DNA of 64,000 nucleotides from NCBI GenBank assembly GCA_003104995.1, contig PQAO01000013.1, positions 99,165 through 163,164 on the forward strand. Direction: 5' to 3'. This document shows positions 25,882 through 34,741 of the stretch, piece after piece. A program made the position numbers and the translations under genes. Every line of letters begins with the position of its first letter. Within the stretch, counting starts at the first letter, position 1. Source of the stretch: Dehalococcoidia bacterium (GTDB lineage Bacteria > Chloroflexota > Dehalococcoidia > Tepidiformales > Tepidiformaceae). The notes below the pieces were generated by a model that was given only the letters and a program-made list of their open reading frames with translations, had not been told where the DNA came from and made no database searches.

Positions 25882-27600
25882 TTGGAAGACTTCTCTCTCC
25901 TGACATCCATCGCAACGGCGCTCGGCCTCGCCGTCGCCGGAGGAATCGCGGCGCGCCTGGTAGGCATCTCGCCGATCGTCGGTTACCTCGCCGCGGGCCT
26001 CGTCATCTCGCCATTCACGCCGGGCTACGATGCCGACGCCGACGCCATCGGGCAGCTCGCCAACCTGGGCGTCATCTTTCTCATGTTCGGCGTCGGCCTC
26101 CATTTCAACCTGTCCGACCTCTACACCGTCCGCCGCATCGCCATCCCCGGGGCCATCATCCAGGTGACGCTTGCGACTGCCGCCGGCGCTGCCCTGGGCT
26201 ACTCCTTCGGCCTCCCCGCCCGTGAATCGCTCGCCCTTGGCCTCGCCGTGAGCATCGCCTCCACCGTCGTCCTGATCCGCTCGCTCGAGGACCGTGGTCT
26301 CATGGGCACGATCCACGCGCGCGTCGCCATCGGCTGGCTGATCGCCCAGGACCTCATCACCATCCTCACCCTCGCCATGCTCCCGACCCTCGAACCCGGC
26401 CACGAAGGCGACTTCTGGAGCAACCTCGCCATTGCCGTCGTCAAGGCGGCGATCTTCGTGACCCTGATGCTCGTCTTCGGCGCCCGTCTGCTCCCCCGTC
26501 TCCTTTCGCTGGTGGCCCGCACCGGCAGCCGCGAGCTCTTCATCCTCGCCTTCGTTGCCGGCGCCCTCGGCATTGCGACCAGCGCCGCTGCCTTCGGCCT
26601 GTCGGTCGCGCTCGGCGCGTTTGTCGCCGGCGTCGTCGTCTCCGAAACCGAGACCAGCCACCAGGTCGCCGCCGACGTTGTCCCCCTCCGCGATGCCTTT
26701 GCCGTCCTCTTCTTCGTCTCTGTCGGCATGCTCGTCGACCCGAAGCTGGTCTTCGAGAATCTCGACCTCTATCTGGCGGTCACGCTGCTCGTACTCTTCG
26801 GCAACGCCGCCATCGCGTTCCTTACCGCCGCCATCTTTTCCTACCCTGCCCGCACGGCGCTCGTCGTTGGCGCGGGGCTCGCCCAGCTCGGCGAATTCTC
26901 GTTCATCATCGCCCACGAAAGCCTGGGCAGCGGCCTGATGACCCCCGCTACCTACAACGTCGTCCTGGCCGCCGCTGCCACCTCGATCAGCATCAACCCC
27001 ATCGCTTTCCGGACGATCCCGTTCATCGAGCGTGCGCTCCATCGCACCGGGCGCGTTTGGCGCCTCATCGATCGCCAGGGCGAACTTCCCGAGCCCAGGC
27101 TCCCCCGGGAGGGGCACGTCGTCATCATCGGCTACGGCCGCGTCGGCGAACTCACCGGCCATGCGCTCGGGCAGGTGGGCGCCCCCTTTACCGTCATCGA
27201 GTCCGACCTCGACCGCGCCCGCCGCCTGAACGCCGCCGGCATCCCAACCATCTGGGGCGATGCGGGCCGCCACGAAGTCCTCGAGCGCGCCGAACTCAAG
27301 CACGCCCGGGTGGTCGTTGTCACCGTCCCCGACGAGAGCACCGCGCTGGTGGCTGTTGCCGCAACTCGGGCCATCGCCCCGGGCGTCCCCATCCTCGTGC
27401 GCGCGCGCACCGGTGGCGAAATCCACGTCCTCCGCGGCCTCGGCGCTACCGAGGTTGTCGTCCCCGAATTCGAAGGCGGCCTCGAACTCATGCGCCAGAC
27501 CTTCGTCGCACTCGGCTTCGACCCCGCCGAGACGCTCCACCTCTCCGGCGCCGTCCGCGACATCCACTACGCCGCCGCCGAGCACGACCACCCGGCCTGA
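25882..27600 (+). CDS. Cation:proton antiporter with RCK (TrkA-N) domain, KefB-type
   Basis: A 572-residue CPA2-family transporter. About 12 membrane segments (residues 1-385) are followed by a cytosolic TrkA-N Rossmann domain starting at HVVIIGYGRVGELTGHAL (about 412-530). GVIFLMFGVGLHFN and AFAVLFFVSVGMLVDP are characteristic. It probably exchanges K+ or Na+ for H+ and is gated by nucleotide binding to the RCK domain. The start is a TTG at 25882. Confidence 0.9.
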   Translation: MEDFSLLTSIATALGLAVAGGIAARLVGISPIVGYLAAGLVISPFTPGYDADADAIGQLANLGVIFLMFGVGLHFNLSDLYTVRRIAIPGAIIQVTLATAAGAALGYSFGLPARESLALGLAVSIASTVVLIRSLEDRGLMGTIHARVAIGWLIAQDLITILTLAMLPTLEPGHEGDFWSNLAIAVVKAAIFVTLMLVFGARLLPRLLSLVARTGSRELFILAFVAGALGIATSAAAFGLSVALGAFVAGVVVSETETSHQVAADVVPLRDAFAVLFFVSVGMLVDPKLVFENLDLYLAVTLLVLFGNAAIAFLTAAIFSYPARTALVVGAGLAQLGEFSFIIAHESLGSGLMTPATYNVVLAAAATSISINPIAFRTIPFIERALHRTGRVWRLIDRQGELPEPRLPREGHVVIIGYGRVGELTGHALGQVGAPFTVIESDLDRARRLNAAGIPTIWGDAGRHEVLERAELKHARVVVVTVPDESTALVAVAATRAIAPGVPILVRARTGGEIHVLRGLGATEVVVPEFEGGLELMRQTFVALGFDPAETLHLSGAVRDIHYAAAEHDHPA

Positions 27601-27741
27601 CCGCGGGCCGACGGGGCAGTGGGCTTGGCAACTCACTCTGTCATCGGATGGACGCCGGCATCGGATCAGTAGCTACTACCGATGTCGGGGTTGCCCACTG
27701 CGCGTACAAAGGCATCGGAGATCTGTTTAGGAGGAGAGAGA

Positions 27742-28341
27742 ATGCGCGTTGCGTGCACTCGCCTTGCAGTTGTGGTGGCCTTCGTAGCATCTGCACTGGC
27801 GCCAACTCATCAGTCGAAAGCGGATGGCCCGTCCCCCGATTCCGGGCGTCTCTTTGAAATCCTGGTCGGTCTGCAAAATGAGCCGGGAGTGAGCTTTGCG
27901 GTCGGCGCTGGCAATGGCGCCGTCACAGCTGTGACCGTGGCCAAGCATCATCCCAAGGCTTCACAGCTGCGCGAAGCCGTTCTGTGGGCTGCAAGTGAGA
28001 GCAGTAGCAGTGGGTGCGACGCTGACGAAGGGGCAGGCGCTGCGGCCACGAGCGCAATCGGAGCATGGCGAGATGGGCGAGCCTTGAACTGTCCCGTTAA
28101 CGTTGATGCAGTCTCGATTCACGATATCCCCACGGGCCTGGGCACTGTCAGTTGGCAGGTAGTCGACCACGTTTACGGGTATTGGTTTGCCGAGGACGTG
28201 ACGATCGCGTGCGGTGCACCGCAAGGCTCCTGGAGCTTCCAGTTCTACAGCGCACACAGTGGGCTTCAGGTCACTGCGGTGAGCCTCTACTATTTGTTCT
28301 CAGGGGCGCGCATTCTCAATGCCTGGTGCAGTGAACTCTGA
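27742..28341 (+). CDS. Hypothetical secreted protein
   Basis: A 199-residue protein with a clear signal peptide (VACTRLAVVVAFVASALAP..., cleavage near residue 27). The mature part has four cysteines, one close to the end (NAWCSEL), and Tyr/Trp-rich strands. No family was recognised. It has a strong AGGAGG site, and its GC content and codon use look lower than flanking genes, hinting at recent acquisition. A small gene overlaps its end. Confidence 0.65.
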   Translation: MRVACTRLAVVVAFVASALAPTHQSKADGPSPDSGRLFEILVGLQNEPGVSFAVGAGNGAVTAVTVAKHHPKASQLREAVLWAASESSSSGCDADEGAGAAATSAIGAWRDGRALNCPVNVDAVSIHDIPTGLGTVSWQVVDHVYGYWFAEDVTIACGAPQGSWSFQFYSAHSGLQVTAVSLYYLFSGARILNAWCSEL

Positions 28342-28555
28342 CGACGGGGTGTATTACGTGGTTGCGGTAACCAGCAATGGCTCGGCGACCGGAGCCACAG
28401 TATGGCGACAGGGGTTCAACGCCTCTACCGACGCACAGCACGCCATCAGCCAGGTTGGTGGAGATGGTCAGCTCCGCGTCGTCAGGGCTAAAGATCCATG
28501 GGAGGCGGCACGGCTGGCGCTCGATACCCTGGACAAGGAAAGACCCGGCCAGTGA
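28319..28555 (+). CDS. Small hypothetical protein
   Basis: A 78-residue soluble protein overlapping the secreted-protein gene by 23 bases. It has an N-terminal strand-rich part (GVYYVVAVTSNGSA) and a helical end (DPWEAARLALDTLDKE). No SD is visible; a GTG at 28331 is an alternative start. Its stop codon lies inside the shared terminator hairpin. Function unknown and reality moderately supported. Confidence 0.45.
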   Translation: MPGAVNSDDGVYYVVAVTSNGSATGATVWRQGFNASTDAQHAISQVGGDGQLRVVRAKDPWEAARLALDTLDKERPGQ

Positions 28556-28570
28556 CTGCGCCGGGCCTTT
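28539..28570. terminator. Bidirectional rho-independent terminator
   Basis: Arms AAAGACCCGGC (28539-28549) and GCCGGGCCTTT (28560-28570) pair with one wobble and leave a ten-base loop. It ends in T-rich sequence on both strands, so it can stop both rplJ-rplL from the right and the small plus-strand gene from the left. Confidence 0.8.
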
Positions 28571-28597
28571 CTGGTGTCGCCCATCCCAGGGACTGGA

Positions 28598-28993
28598 TTA
28601 CTCGATGTCGACGGTCGCGCCGGCTTCGCTCAGCTTCGCCTTGATCGACTCCGCCTCTTCTTTGCCGATGCCTTCCTTCACCTTCGTGGGAGCGGCCTCT
28701 ACGAGGTCCTTCGCTTCCTTCAGGCCGAGGCCGCTGACGACTTCGCGGATCGCCTTGATGACGTTGATCTTGTTGTCGCCGAAGCTCTTCAGGACGACGT
28801 TGAACTCGGTCTTCTCTTCCTCGGCCGCTGCCGGGGCCGCGGCACCGCCGGCGGGGGCTGCGCCAGCCGCCATCATCATCGGCGCCGCCGCTGTGATCCC
28901 GAACTCCTCTTCGATCGCCTTGTTCAGGTCGCGAAGTTCCAGCAGGGTCATCCCCTTGATGAGTTCCAGGGCCTCTTCAATCTTGGTTGCCAT
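28598..28993 (-). CDS. rplL: 50S ribosomal protein L7/L12
   Basis: A 131-residue L7/L12 protein. The N-terminal dimerisation domain ([20 protein letters not shown]), the Ala/Gly/Pro-rich hinge (about 45-65) and the C-terminal factor-binding domain ([40 protein letters not shown]) are all present. Forms the flexible stalk that recruits translation GTPases. It lies 60 bases after rplJ and ends at a strong terminator. Confidence 0.98.
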   Translation of the reverse strand: MATKIEEALELIKGMTLLELRDLNKAIEEEFGITAAAPMMMAAGAAPAGGAAAPAAAEEEKTEFNVVLKSFGDNKINVIKAIREVVSGLGLKEAKDLVEAAPTKVKEGIGKEEAESIKAKLSEAGATVDIE

Positions 28994-29053
28994 CGTCGTT
29001 GTCTCCGTTGTGCGTTTCGTGGCTGTCCGGCCGGCCGGACCCGCCGGGGTGGT

Positions 29054-29581
29054 TCAGGCCGTCGCCTCGATCTGGTTCGCCCGCGCGTCGATCAGGCCGG
29101 CGAAATTGCGCATCGTCGACTGCATGAGCCCGGCGAAGTTGTAGAGCGGGCTCTGCAGCTTGCTTACGACGTCGGCGATCATCTGCTCCTTCGACGGCAT
29201 CGTCGCCAGGCTTTCGACCTCGGCGCGGCTGAGGATCTTGCCCTCGAGCCAGCCACCGTGGATCTGGATGTTCAGGCGCTTCGCGCGCAGGTGCTCGGTC
29301 AGGGCCTTCACCGGCGCGATCGGGTCGTCGAACCCGATCGCCAGGGCCGTCGGGCCTTGCACGATTTCGGCCATCTCCTCGCGGCCAGCCTCTTTGGCGG
29401 CCATCGCGGCGAGCGTGTTCTTCACGATGTTCACCTGCGCTCCGCTCGGCCGTAGCGCGCGCCGGAGCTCGGTGATCTGGGCGACGGTCAGCCCACGATA
29501 ATCCGCGCTGATCGCGATCGAGGCCCGCTCCATGCGGTCCTTGATCTCGGCGAGCATCGCGACTTTCCGTGGAGTCGGCAT
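29054..29581 (-). CDS. rplJ: 50S ribosomal protein L10
   Basis: A 175-residue L10 protein, the base of the ribosomal stalk. Diagnostic parts: KVAMLAEIKDRMERASIAIS, DYRGLTVAQITELRRALR, VNIVKNTLAAMAA and the C-terminal helix that binds L7/L12 dimers. The ATG at 29581 is chosen from the conserved N-terminus; the frame extends upstream but that part is the leader. No rplK, rplA or rpoB is adjacent, so the pair stands alone. Confidence 0.97.
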   Translation of the reverse strand: MPTPRKVAMLAEIKDRMERASIAISADYRGLTVAQITELRRALRPSGAQVNIVKNTLAAMAAKEAGREEMAEIVQGPTALAIGFDDPIAPVKALTEHLRAKRLNIQIHGGWLEGKILSRAEVESLATMPSKEQMIADVVSKLQSPLYNFAGLMQSTMRNFAGLIDARANQIEATA

Positions 29582-29650
29582 GGGCGTACTCCGTTCCTGT
29601 GAATGGGGCCACGTGTTCCACACGGCCCGGGGCGGCTAGCCCGGAAACCG

Positions 29651-29675
29651 AAAATCCCTGCCGCCGGGGCAGGGA
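29651..29675 (-). terminator. Hairpin plus T4 in rplJ leader (attenuator candidate)
   Basis: On the minus strand TCCCTGCC and GGCAGGGA form a perfect eight-base stem with a five-base loop, followed by TTTT. It lies upstream of rplJ and not after any gene, so attenuation rather than simple termination is likely. Confidence 0.6.
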
Positions 29676-29874
29676 CCAGTACGAAGGCACGCACACTCGC
29701 GCGGCATTTCGTCAGTTCTGCCTCGGCAGGCGCCTTACGGCTTATCCCCCCGTCATCGACGGTTCGCATCGGGACCTGCGGTCTCTGGCTATTCAGTTGG
29801 CTGCATGCAGCATAGGCCAGGCCGCCCGAGCAGGCAAAATCCCGTTGTGTCTCCCGAATCCACTCCGTTCCTCG

Positions 29875-29880
29875 TAAGCT
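29875..29880 (+). promoter_or_regulatory. -10-like element for xdhC
   Basis: TAAGCT ends seven bases before the xdhC ATG; no SD in the gap. Confidence 0.35.
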
Positions 29881-29887
29881 AGCCGAT

Positions 29888-30670
29888 ATGCTCGAACTGA
29901 CACGACGCCTCCTCGCCGCCGCCGAAGGTGGCGAGCCCGTGGTCCTCGCCTCCATCCTCGAGTCCGGGGACTCCGCGCTCTTGCCCGGTGCTCGCTTCCT
30001 GGTCGAGCGCACTGGTTCCCGCATGGGCTCGCTCGGCGATGCCCGCCTCGACGACCTTGTCGCCGCCTACGCCGCCGCCGCCTTTCCCCGTCACGCCGCC
30101 GAAACCGTCTACCTCGGCCCCGATGGCCTCACCGACCGCTCCATCCGCGGCGCTACCGCCGTCTACGTCGAGGTTGTCGAGGCAAAGCCCGTGTTCCTCG
30201 TGGTGGGCGCCGGCCACATCGGCCGGGCGCTCGCCAAACTCGCCGATTTCCTCGACTTCTACGTCGTCGTCCTCGATGACCGCGAGGACTTCGCCAGCAC
30301 CGAGCGCCTCCCCGAGGCCGACGAGGTGCTCTGCGAGGACTTCGAGTCCGCCCTCGAACGGTTCCCTGTCGACGCCAACACCTCGATCGTCCTGGTCACC
30401 CGCGGCCACAAACAGGACGAGCTCTCACTGCGGAAGTGCGTTGGCCGTGGCGCCGGATACCTGGGCATGATCGGCTCGAAGCGCCGCACGGGCGCCGTCC
30501 TCCAGCATCTCCGCGACGAAGGCTTCGACCAGGCGGCGCTCGACCTCGTCCACACCCCGATCGGCCTCGATATCGGCGCCGAAACCCCCGAGGAAATCGC
30601 CATCAGCATCGTGGCCGAAGTCATCATGATGCGCCACGGCGGCACGGGCGCGCCGATGTACCACCGCTAA
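29888..30670 (+). CDS. XdhC/CoxI family protein
   Basis: A 260-residue protein with an N-terminal XdhC_CoxI domain (GGEPVVLASILESGDSALLP, about 1-70) and a C-terminal Rossmann domain (VFLVVGAGHIGRALAKLADF, about 98-245) with LVTRGHKQDE and YLGMIGSKRR. XdhC proteins mature or insert sulfurated molybdenum cofactor into xanthine dehydrogenase-type enzymes. The usual N-terminal Cys region is not obvious. No molybdoenzyme is beside it here, which is unusual. Confidence 0.87.
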   Translation: MLELTRRLLAAAEGGEPVVLASILESGDSALLPGARFLVERTGSRMGSLGDARLDDLVAAYAAAAFPRHAAETVYLGPDGLTDRSIRGATAVYVEVVEAKPVFLVVGAGHIGRALAKLADFLDFYVVVLDDREDFASTERLPEADEVLCEDFESALERFPVDANTSIVLVTRGHKQDELSLRKCVGRGAGYLGMIGSKRRTGAVLQHLRDEGFDQAALDLVHTPIGLDIGAETPEEIAISIVAEVIMMRHGGTGAPMYHR

Positions 30671-30673
30671 GGT

Positions 30674-32065
30674 TCAGTCCATCGCGCCCGAAACAGCGCC
30701 CCGCCGCGCCAGTTCCGCCCGCAGGTCCAGCATCGCCGTGTAGGTCGGCACCACAAACACCTGGTCCCCCGGCGCGGTCCCGGCGAGGATGGCGTCCACC
30801 ACCCGTGCTGGCTCATGCGCCACCGCCCCGGGGACCGGCCAGCCCGCGTACTTCACCCGCACGGCCAGGTCTTCCGCCCGGTCTCCGCCGAGCCAGCAGC
30901 GCGCCACCTGCCCGGCGATCAACTCGTGGTCCACGTCCCAGATCCAGCTGACGTCCCGGCCATCGGCGAACCGGTCGTTCAGCAGCAACGCCACGTTCAG
31001 CGACGCCCCGCCGTCCTTCGCGGCAATCGTCCGCAGCAAAAGCAGCACCTGGTTCGCACCCGCCGGGTTCTTGGCCAGCAGCAGCCGTAGCGTGCGCCCC
31101 TCCAGCTCCACCACCTCTTGCCGCCCGAACGCGGCTTTCACACGCGCCAGCCCCGCGACGATCGCCTCGTCGCTCAGCCCGAGGGACCGGCAAACACCGA
31201 TCGCGGCCAGCGCGTTGTAGACGTTGTACAGTCCGGTCAGCGGCATCCCAACCCGCCCCAGGCCGGCAACCTCGAACGACGCGCCCTCCAGCCCAAGGTC
31301 CACCGCAGAAGCGCTCGTCTGCGGTTCCTCGCGCTTCCGTGCGCAGCGGGTGCACCGCCACCAGCCGACGTGCGCGAAGTAGCGCCGCTCGTACGCGTAG
31401 TCGCCCCCGCAGCCGCACCAGCGCGCGTCGTACGCGCCGCCGCCGGCCGTCGCGAACGCCTCATCGTCGAGCCCGAACCAGTGGACCGGCCCGTCCCAGC
31501 CTTGCGCCATCTCGGCGACGGAGGGGTCGTCCGCGTTCAGGATCAGCGTCGCGTCGCGGGGGGCTACTTCGAGCGCCCGCCGCCACAGCGCCGCCACCGT
31601 ATCCACTTCTCCGTAGCGGTCGAGCTGGTCGCGAAACAGGTTGGTGAACGCCAATGCCGTGGGGGCGAGCGCCCGGGCTGCCGGCGGCAGCGTCGCTTCA
31701 TCTGTTTCGAACAGCCCAACCATCGTCGCCGCCCCCGCGATCCGCCCGCTCAGGCTCGCCCGCGCCAGCAGCGTGCTGGCAATCCCCCGCATCAGGTTGC
31801 TGCCTTCGCGGTTGTGAATGAACGGTCTGCCCGCGCCCGCCAGCACCTCGGCCACGATCCGGCTGGTCGTGGTCTTTCCATTGGTGCCGGTGATCAGCAC
31901 CCGTCCGCCGCCGAGGCTTCGCCCAAGGTCGCGCACCAGCTGCGGATGCACCCGTTCCGCCACCAGGCCCGGCAATGCTGTCCCGCCCCCTCGCCGAAGC
32001 AGCCGTGTGGCCAGCCCGGCGCCCTTGCCAGCGCCAACCGCCGCTCCGAGCCGCACTCGATTCAT
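30674..32065 (-). CDS. murT: MurT-like Mur ligase (lipid II isoglutaminyl synthase subunit)
   Basis: A 463-residue Mur-ligase-family ATPase. The P-loop is VLITGTNGKTTTSR. A Cys4 ribbon characteristic of MurT is present (CGCGGDYAYERRYF...CTRC). The C-terminal DUF1727 region includes NPAGANQVL and LLNDRFADGRDVSWIWDVD. MurT with the glutaminase GatD amidates D-Glu of lipid II; a gatD gene would normally be adjacent but is not found here. The ATG at 32065 is preferred; a start at 32101 is possible. Confidence 0.88.
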   Translation of the reverse strand: MNRVRLGAAVGAGKGAGLATRLLRRGGGTALPGLVAERVHPQLVRDLGRSLGGGRVLITGTNGKTTTSRIVAEVLAGAGRPFIHNREGSNLMRGIASTLLARASLSGRIAGAATMVGLFETDEATLPPAARALAPTALAFTNLFRDQLDRYGEVDTVAALWRRALEVAPRDATLILNADDPSVAEMAQGWDGPVHWFGLDDEAFATAGGGAYDARWCGCGGDYAYERRYFAHVGWWRCTRCARKREEPQTSASAVDLGLEGASFEVAGLGRVGMPLTGLYNVYNALAAIGVCRSLGLSDEAIVAGLARVKAAFGRQEVVELEGRTLRLLLAKNPAGANQVLLLLRTIAAKDGGASLNVALLLNDRFADGRDVSWIWDVDHELIAGQVARCWLGGDRAEDLAVRVKYAGWPVPGAVAHEPARVVDAILAGTAPGDQVFVVPTYTAMLDLRAELARRGAVSGAMD

Positions 32066-32104
32066 TCGCCCATCATGCAGTGCGGCACGAACTGAATCCA
32101 AACG

Positions 32105-33256
32105 CTACGCGCGCACGGGGCTCAGCAGCCCGGCCTGGCGCAACACGCCGAGGATCCGGTCACGCGCCACCACGCCGATCACCCGCCCCTCGTCGACCAC
32201 GGGCATGTGCAGCAATTCCTCGGTCTCCATCTCCAATAGCACGTCCGAAATCAACCGGTCCCGCGCCGTCGACCGCAGCCGCGCGCTCGGCACCATCGCC
32301 TCCCACGCGGTCACGCGGTCCCAGTGTTCCTCCGGGATATCACGCATCTGGTACCCGCTCAGGATGCCCGCCAGCTTCCCCTGGTCCTGCACGAAGTAGC
32401 ACACCCGCGGGTTCAGCTCGAGCACCCCCCGCGCCAGCGAACCCACCGAGAGGTCGCCCGCCACCACCGGCGGGTCCTTATGCATCAGGTCTTCCGCGCG
32501 ATACCGCTGCAGCTCTTGCACCAGCCGGTTCTGCTGCAGGCTCTGCCGCGCGGCGTTCTCCAGGAACAGCCCGATGAGCATGAGCCAAACCCCGCTGGCC
32601 AGGTCCTGGGCAACCCATACGTTCCGCCCGAGCACCGCGAGCATCCCCAGGCTGATCATCGCCAGCGCGAAGCCGCGCCCGGTCCACCCCGCAATGCCGG
32701 TCGCACGGTTGTAACTTCCCGTCACCAGCCAGATCGCTGCCCGGAAGACCCGTCCGCCGTCCATCGGGAACGCGGGAAGCAGGTTAAATACCCCGAGGAT
32801 CACGTTCATAATCGCCAGCCACACCAGCACGTAGTCCACGGGCCGGTGGTCGTTCGCGCCAAGCAGCCACCACACACCCACGAACACCCCGCCCAGCGCC
32901 AGGCTCGTCAACGGCCCCGCCAGCGCCATCAGCAGTTCGTGCACCGGCCGGGCCGCCTCGCGCGTGATCTGCGCCACCCCGCCAAACACGAAGAGCGTGA
33001 TGCTCTTCACGGGGATCTTGAACGCTTTCGCCACCACGCTGTGCCCCAGCTCGTGCAGCACGATCGATGCGAAGAACACCAGCACGCTCGATGCCGCCAT
33101 GGTGTAGTGCGTCAGCCGCCCGGCATCTTCGAGCGCGCTCGGGTAGAACTGCGTCGCCAGGAACCACGTGGTTATCCCGAACAGCAGAAACCAGCTCGGG
33201 TTGACGAGCAACGGTATCCCGAGGATCGAACCAAGCCGGATGTTCCTCATACCCAT
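32105..33256 (-). CDS. Site-2 protease-like M50 metalloprotease with CBS domains
   Basis: A 383-residue membrane metalloprotease. The zinc motif HELGH (68-72) lies in an early membrane segment, and NLLPAFPMDGGRVFRA (about 159-174) supplies the third ligand Asp. The C-terminal third has a pair of CBS domains (AWEAMVPSARLRSTARD, LHMPVVDEGRVIGVVARD). The SpoIVFB/S2P-type enzyme cuts membrane proteins; CBS domains may sense adenosine nucleotides. TACAGT ends seven bases before the ATG. Confidence 0.92.
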   Translation of the reverse strand: MGMRNIRLGSILGIPLLVNPSWFLLFGITTWFLATQFYPSALEDAGRLTHYTMAASSVLVFFASIVLHELGHSVVAKAFKIPVKSITLFVFGGVAQITREAARPVHELLMALAGPLTSLALGGVFVGVWWLLGANDHRPVDYVLVWLAIMNVILGVFNLLPAFPMDGGRVFRAAIWLVTGSYNRATGIAGWTGRGFALAMISLGMLAVLGRNVWVAQDLASGVWLMLIGLFLENAARQSLQQNRLVQELQRYRAEDLMHKDPPVVAGDLSVGSLARGVLELNPRVCYFVQDQGKLAGILSGYQMRDIPEEHWDRVTAWEAMVPSARLRSTARDRLISDVLLEMETEELLHMPVVDEGRVIGVVARDRILGVLRQAGLLSPVRA

Positions 33257-33343
33257 GTCAGCAACTGTACGCCCATCGGGGTAAGGCCGCTGTCAGCCCT
33301 GTTTTCGCAAGGCTGCAGGCTGCGTCCCCCGCGGTCGTCGCGC

Positions 33344-33562
33344 TTAGCCCTGGTTCTTCCGTGCGGGCGGCGCCGGCGGGTTGTCTTCATCCTCCACCAC
33401 GGCCTCCCAGGCCAGGTAGAAGTAGAACAGGCCGAGCAGGATCGGGACCAGGAATGCCGGGTGGCCGCTTTCGAACAGCCCCCAGAGCCCGCCGATGGTC
33501 ATGAACATCAGGGCGCCAACATAGACGATGAACGCCCCCCAACTGAAACCCAGCGGCAACAT
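33344..33562 (-). CDS. Small two-TM membrane protein
   Basis: A 72-residue protein with two hydrophobic segments (FIVYVGALMFMTIGGLWGLF and PAFLVPILLGLFYFYLAWEA) and a charged Pro-rich tail. No family recognised. The ATG at 33562 gives the most natural N-terminus. A GGGAG-type site lies upstream. Function unknown. Confidence 0.6.
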   Translation of the reverse strand: MLPLGFSWGAFIVYVGALMFMTIGGLWGLFESGHPAFLVPILLGLFYFYLAWEAVVEDEDNPPAPPARKNQG

Positions 33563-33757
33563 AGCTCGCTCCCTCTGGCCGCATCGTAACAACCCCAATC
33601 GGCACCTGGAACCTCCAAATCAGGTGGAAAATCGTTAGAATTCCGTAGGCCACACTCCCGCCGCGCCCATCACGTGCAGCCCGCCAGACTCCCCGGTGTG
33701 TTGCGCTGGCGCCGCTGTCCCGGCAAGCTGCCGCCAGCACTTCCCGGGGGAGAGTCC

Positions 33758-34582
33758 ATGCCATCCGATTCGCCGCGCGTCGCCATCCAGGAGGACGCCC
33801 TCATCGATACGGTCGACGGCCGTGAGCTCCGCTACGACATCTTCACGCCGCCCGGGGCCCCCCGGAACGCTCCCGGCGTCCTCCTCGTCCACGGCGGCGG
33901 CTGGTCCCAGGGCGAACCCGCCCAGCTTCGGGGCTACGGCATCTTTCTCGGCCGCCTCGGCTACGTCTGCGTCTCCGCCGCCTACCGCCTCTCGGGCGAA
34001 GCAAAGTGGCCCGCCCAGATACACGATGTGAAGGCAGCCCTCCGCTGGATGCGCGCCAACGCCGGCTCTCTCGGCGTCGACCCCACCCGGATCGCCGTCC
34101 ACGGCAACTCGGCCGGCGCCCACCTCGCGCTCATGCTGGCGGCGACGCCGAACGTCCCCGAGTTCGAAGGCACCGGTGCGCACCAGGGCGTCGATACCTC
34201 CGTGCGCGCGTGCATTGCCATCTATCCCCCGGTCGAACTTGCCATGCGCTCGCTCAGCGACGCCATTGGCCAGCTCATGGGGCCCGCCGCCGCCCCGGCC
34301 GACTACCAGGCAGCCAGCCCAGTCACCTATGCCCACAGCGACTTCCCGCCAACGATGCTCATCCACGGCACGAAGGACGAGCTGGTGCCGTGGCGCGCGA
34401 GCCTCCAGATGTACGAAGCCCTGGACCGTGCGGGCGCCCAGGCCGAGCTCCACCTCTACAACGGCCTCCCTCACGCCTTCGACGCCAACTCCGCTTACTC
34501 GCGCACCATCTCCGACCTCATCCACCTCTTCCTCCAGCGCAACATGCCAGCGACAGAGGCGCCTTTGGCCGCCGCCGTGTGA
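33758..34582 (+). CDS. Alpha/beta hydrolase (HSL/carboxylesterase-like)
   Basis: A 274-residue hydrolase. The oxyanion motif HGGGW and nucleophile elbow GNSAG are typical of the hormone-sensitive-lipase/BD-FAE group. The rest of the triad is Asp in HGTKDELVPW and His in GLPHAFD. It probably cleaves short acyl esters in the cytosol. The ATG at 33758 has GGGGGAGAG close upstream; a longer frame is rejected. Confidence 0.88.
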   Translation: MPSDSPRVAIQEDALIDTVDGRELRYDIFTPPGAPRNAPGVLLVHGGGWSQGEPAQLRGYGIFLGRLGYVCVSAAYRLSGEAKWPAQIHDVKAALRWMRANAGSLGVDPTRIAVHGNSAGAHLALMLAATPNVPEFEGTGAHQGVDTSVRACIAIYPPVELAMRSLSDAIGQLMGPAAAPADYQAASPVTYAHSDFPPTMLIHGTKDELVPWRASLQMYEALDRAGAQAELHLYNGLPHAFDANSAYSRTISDLIHLFLQRNMPATEAPLAAAV

Positions 34583-34741
34583 TGAAGCCATCTCAAGGGG
34601 CACCGTGAGCCGCTTTTTACCAACGTTTTACAGGTAGGTGGCAACCACCACGCATCCACCAGCGTTTCTCTTGGTGCATGTACTCGGTCCGATTGCTACG
34701 GTAACGATCACGCGCACTGCACCACCAGTGCGGGAGGAACA

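Larger units (their letters stand above)
29582..29887 (-). promoter_or_regulatory. rplJ leader region (probable L10 leader)
   Basis: About 300 bases without a gene separate rplJ from xdhC. On the minus strand the region contains a strong hairpin with a T4 tail (29651-29675) about 70 bases before the rplJ start. L10-(L12)4 binds its own mRNA leader in many bacteria, so this is the expected place for such control. Other folds were not modelled. Confidence 0.5.

Noticed and set aside
25828..27636. 602-codon antisense frame opposite the antiporter
   Set aside because: Low-complexity Asp/Gly/Glu/Arg product typical of antisense reading in high-GC DNA; the plus strand has a complete antiporter with RCK domain.
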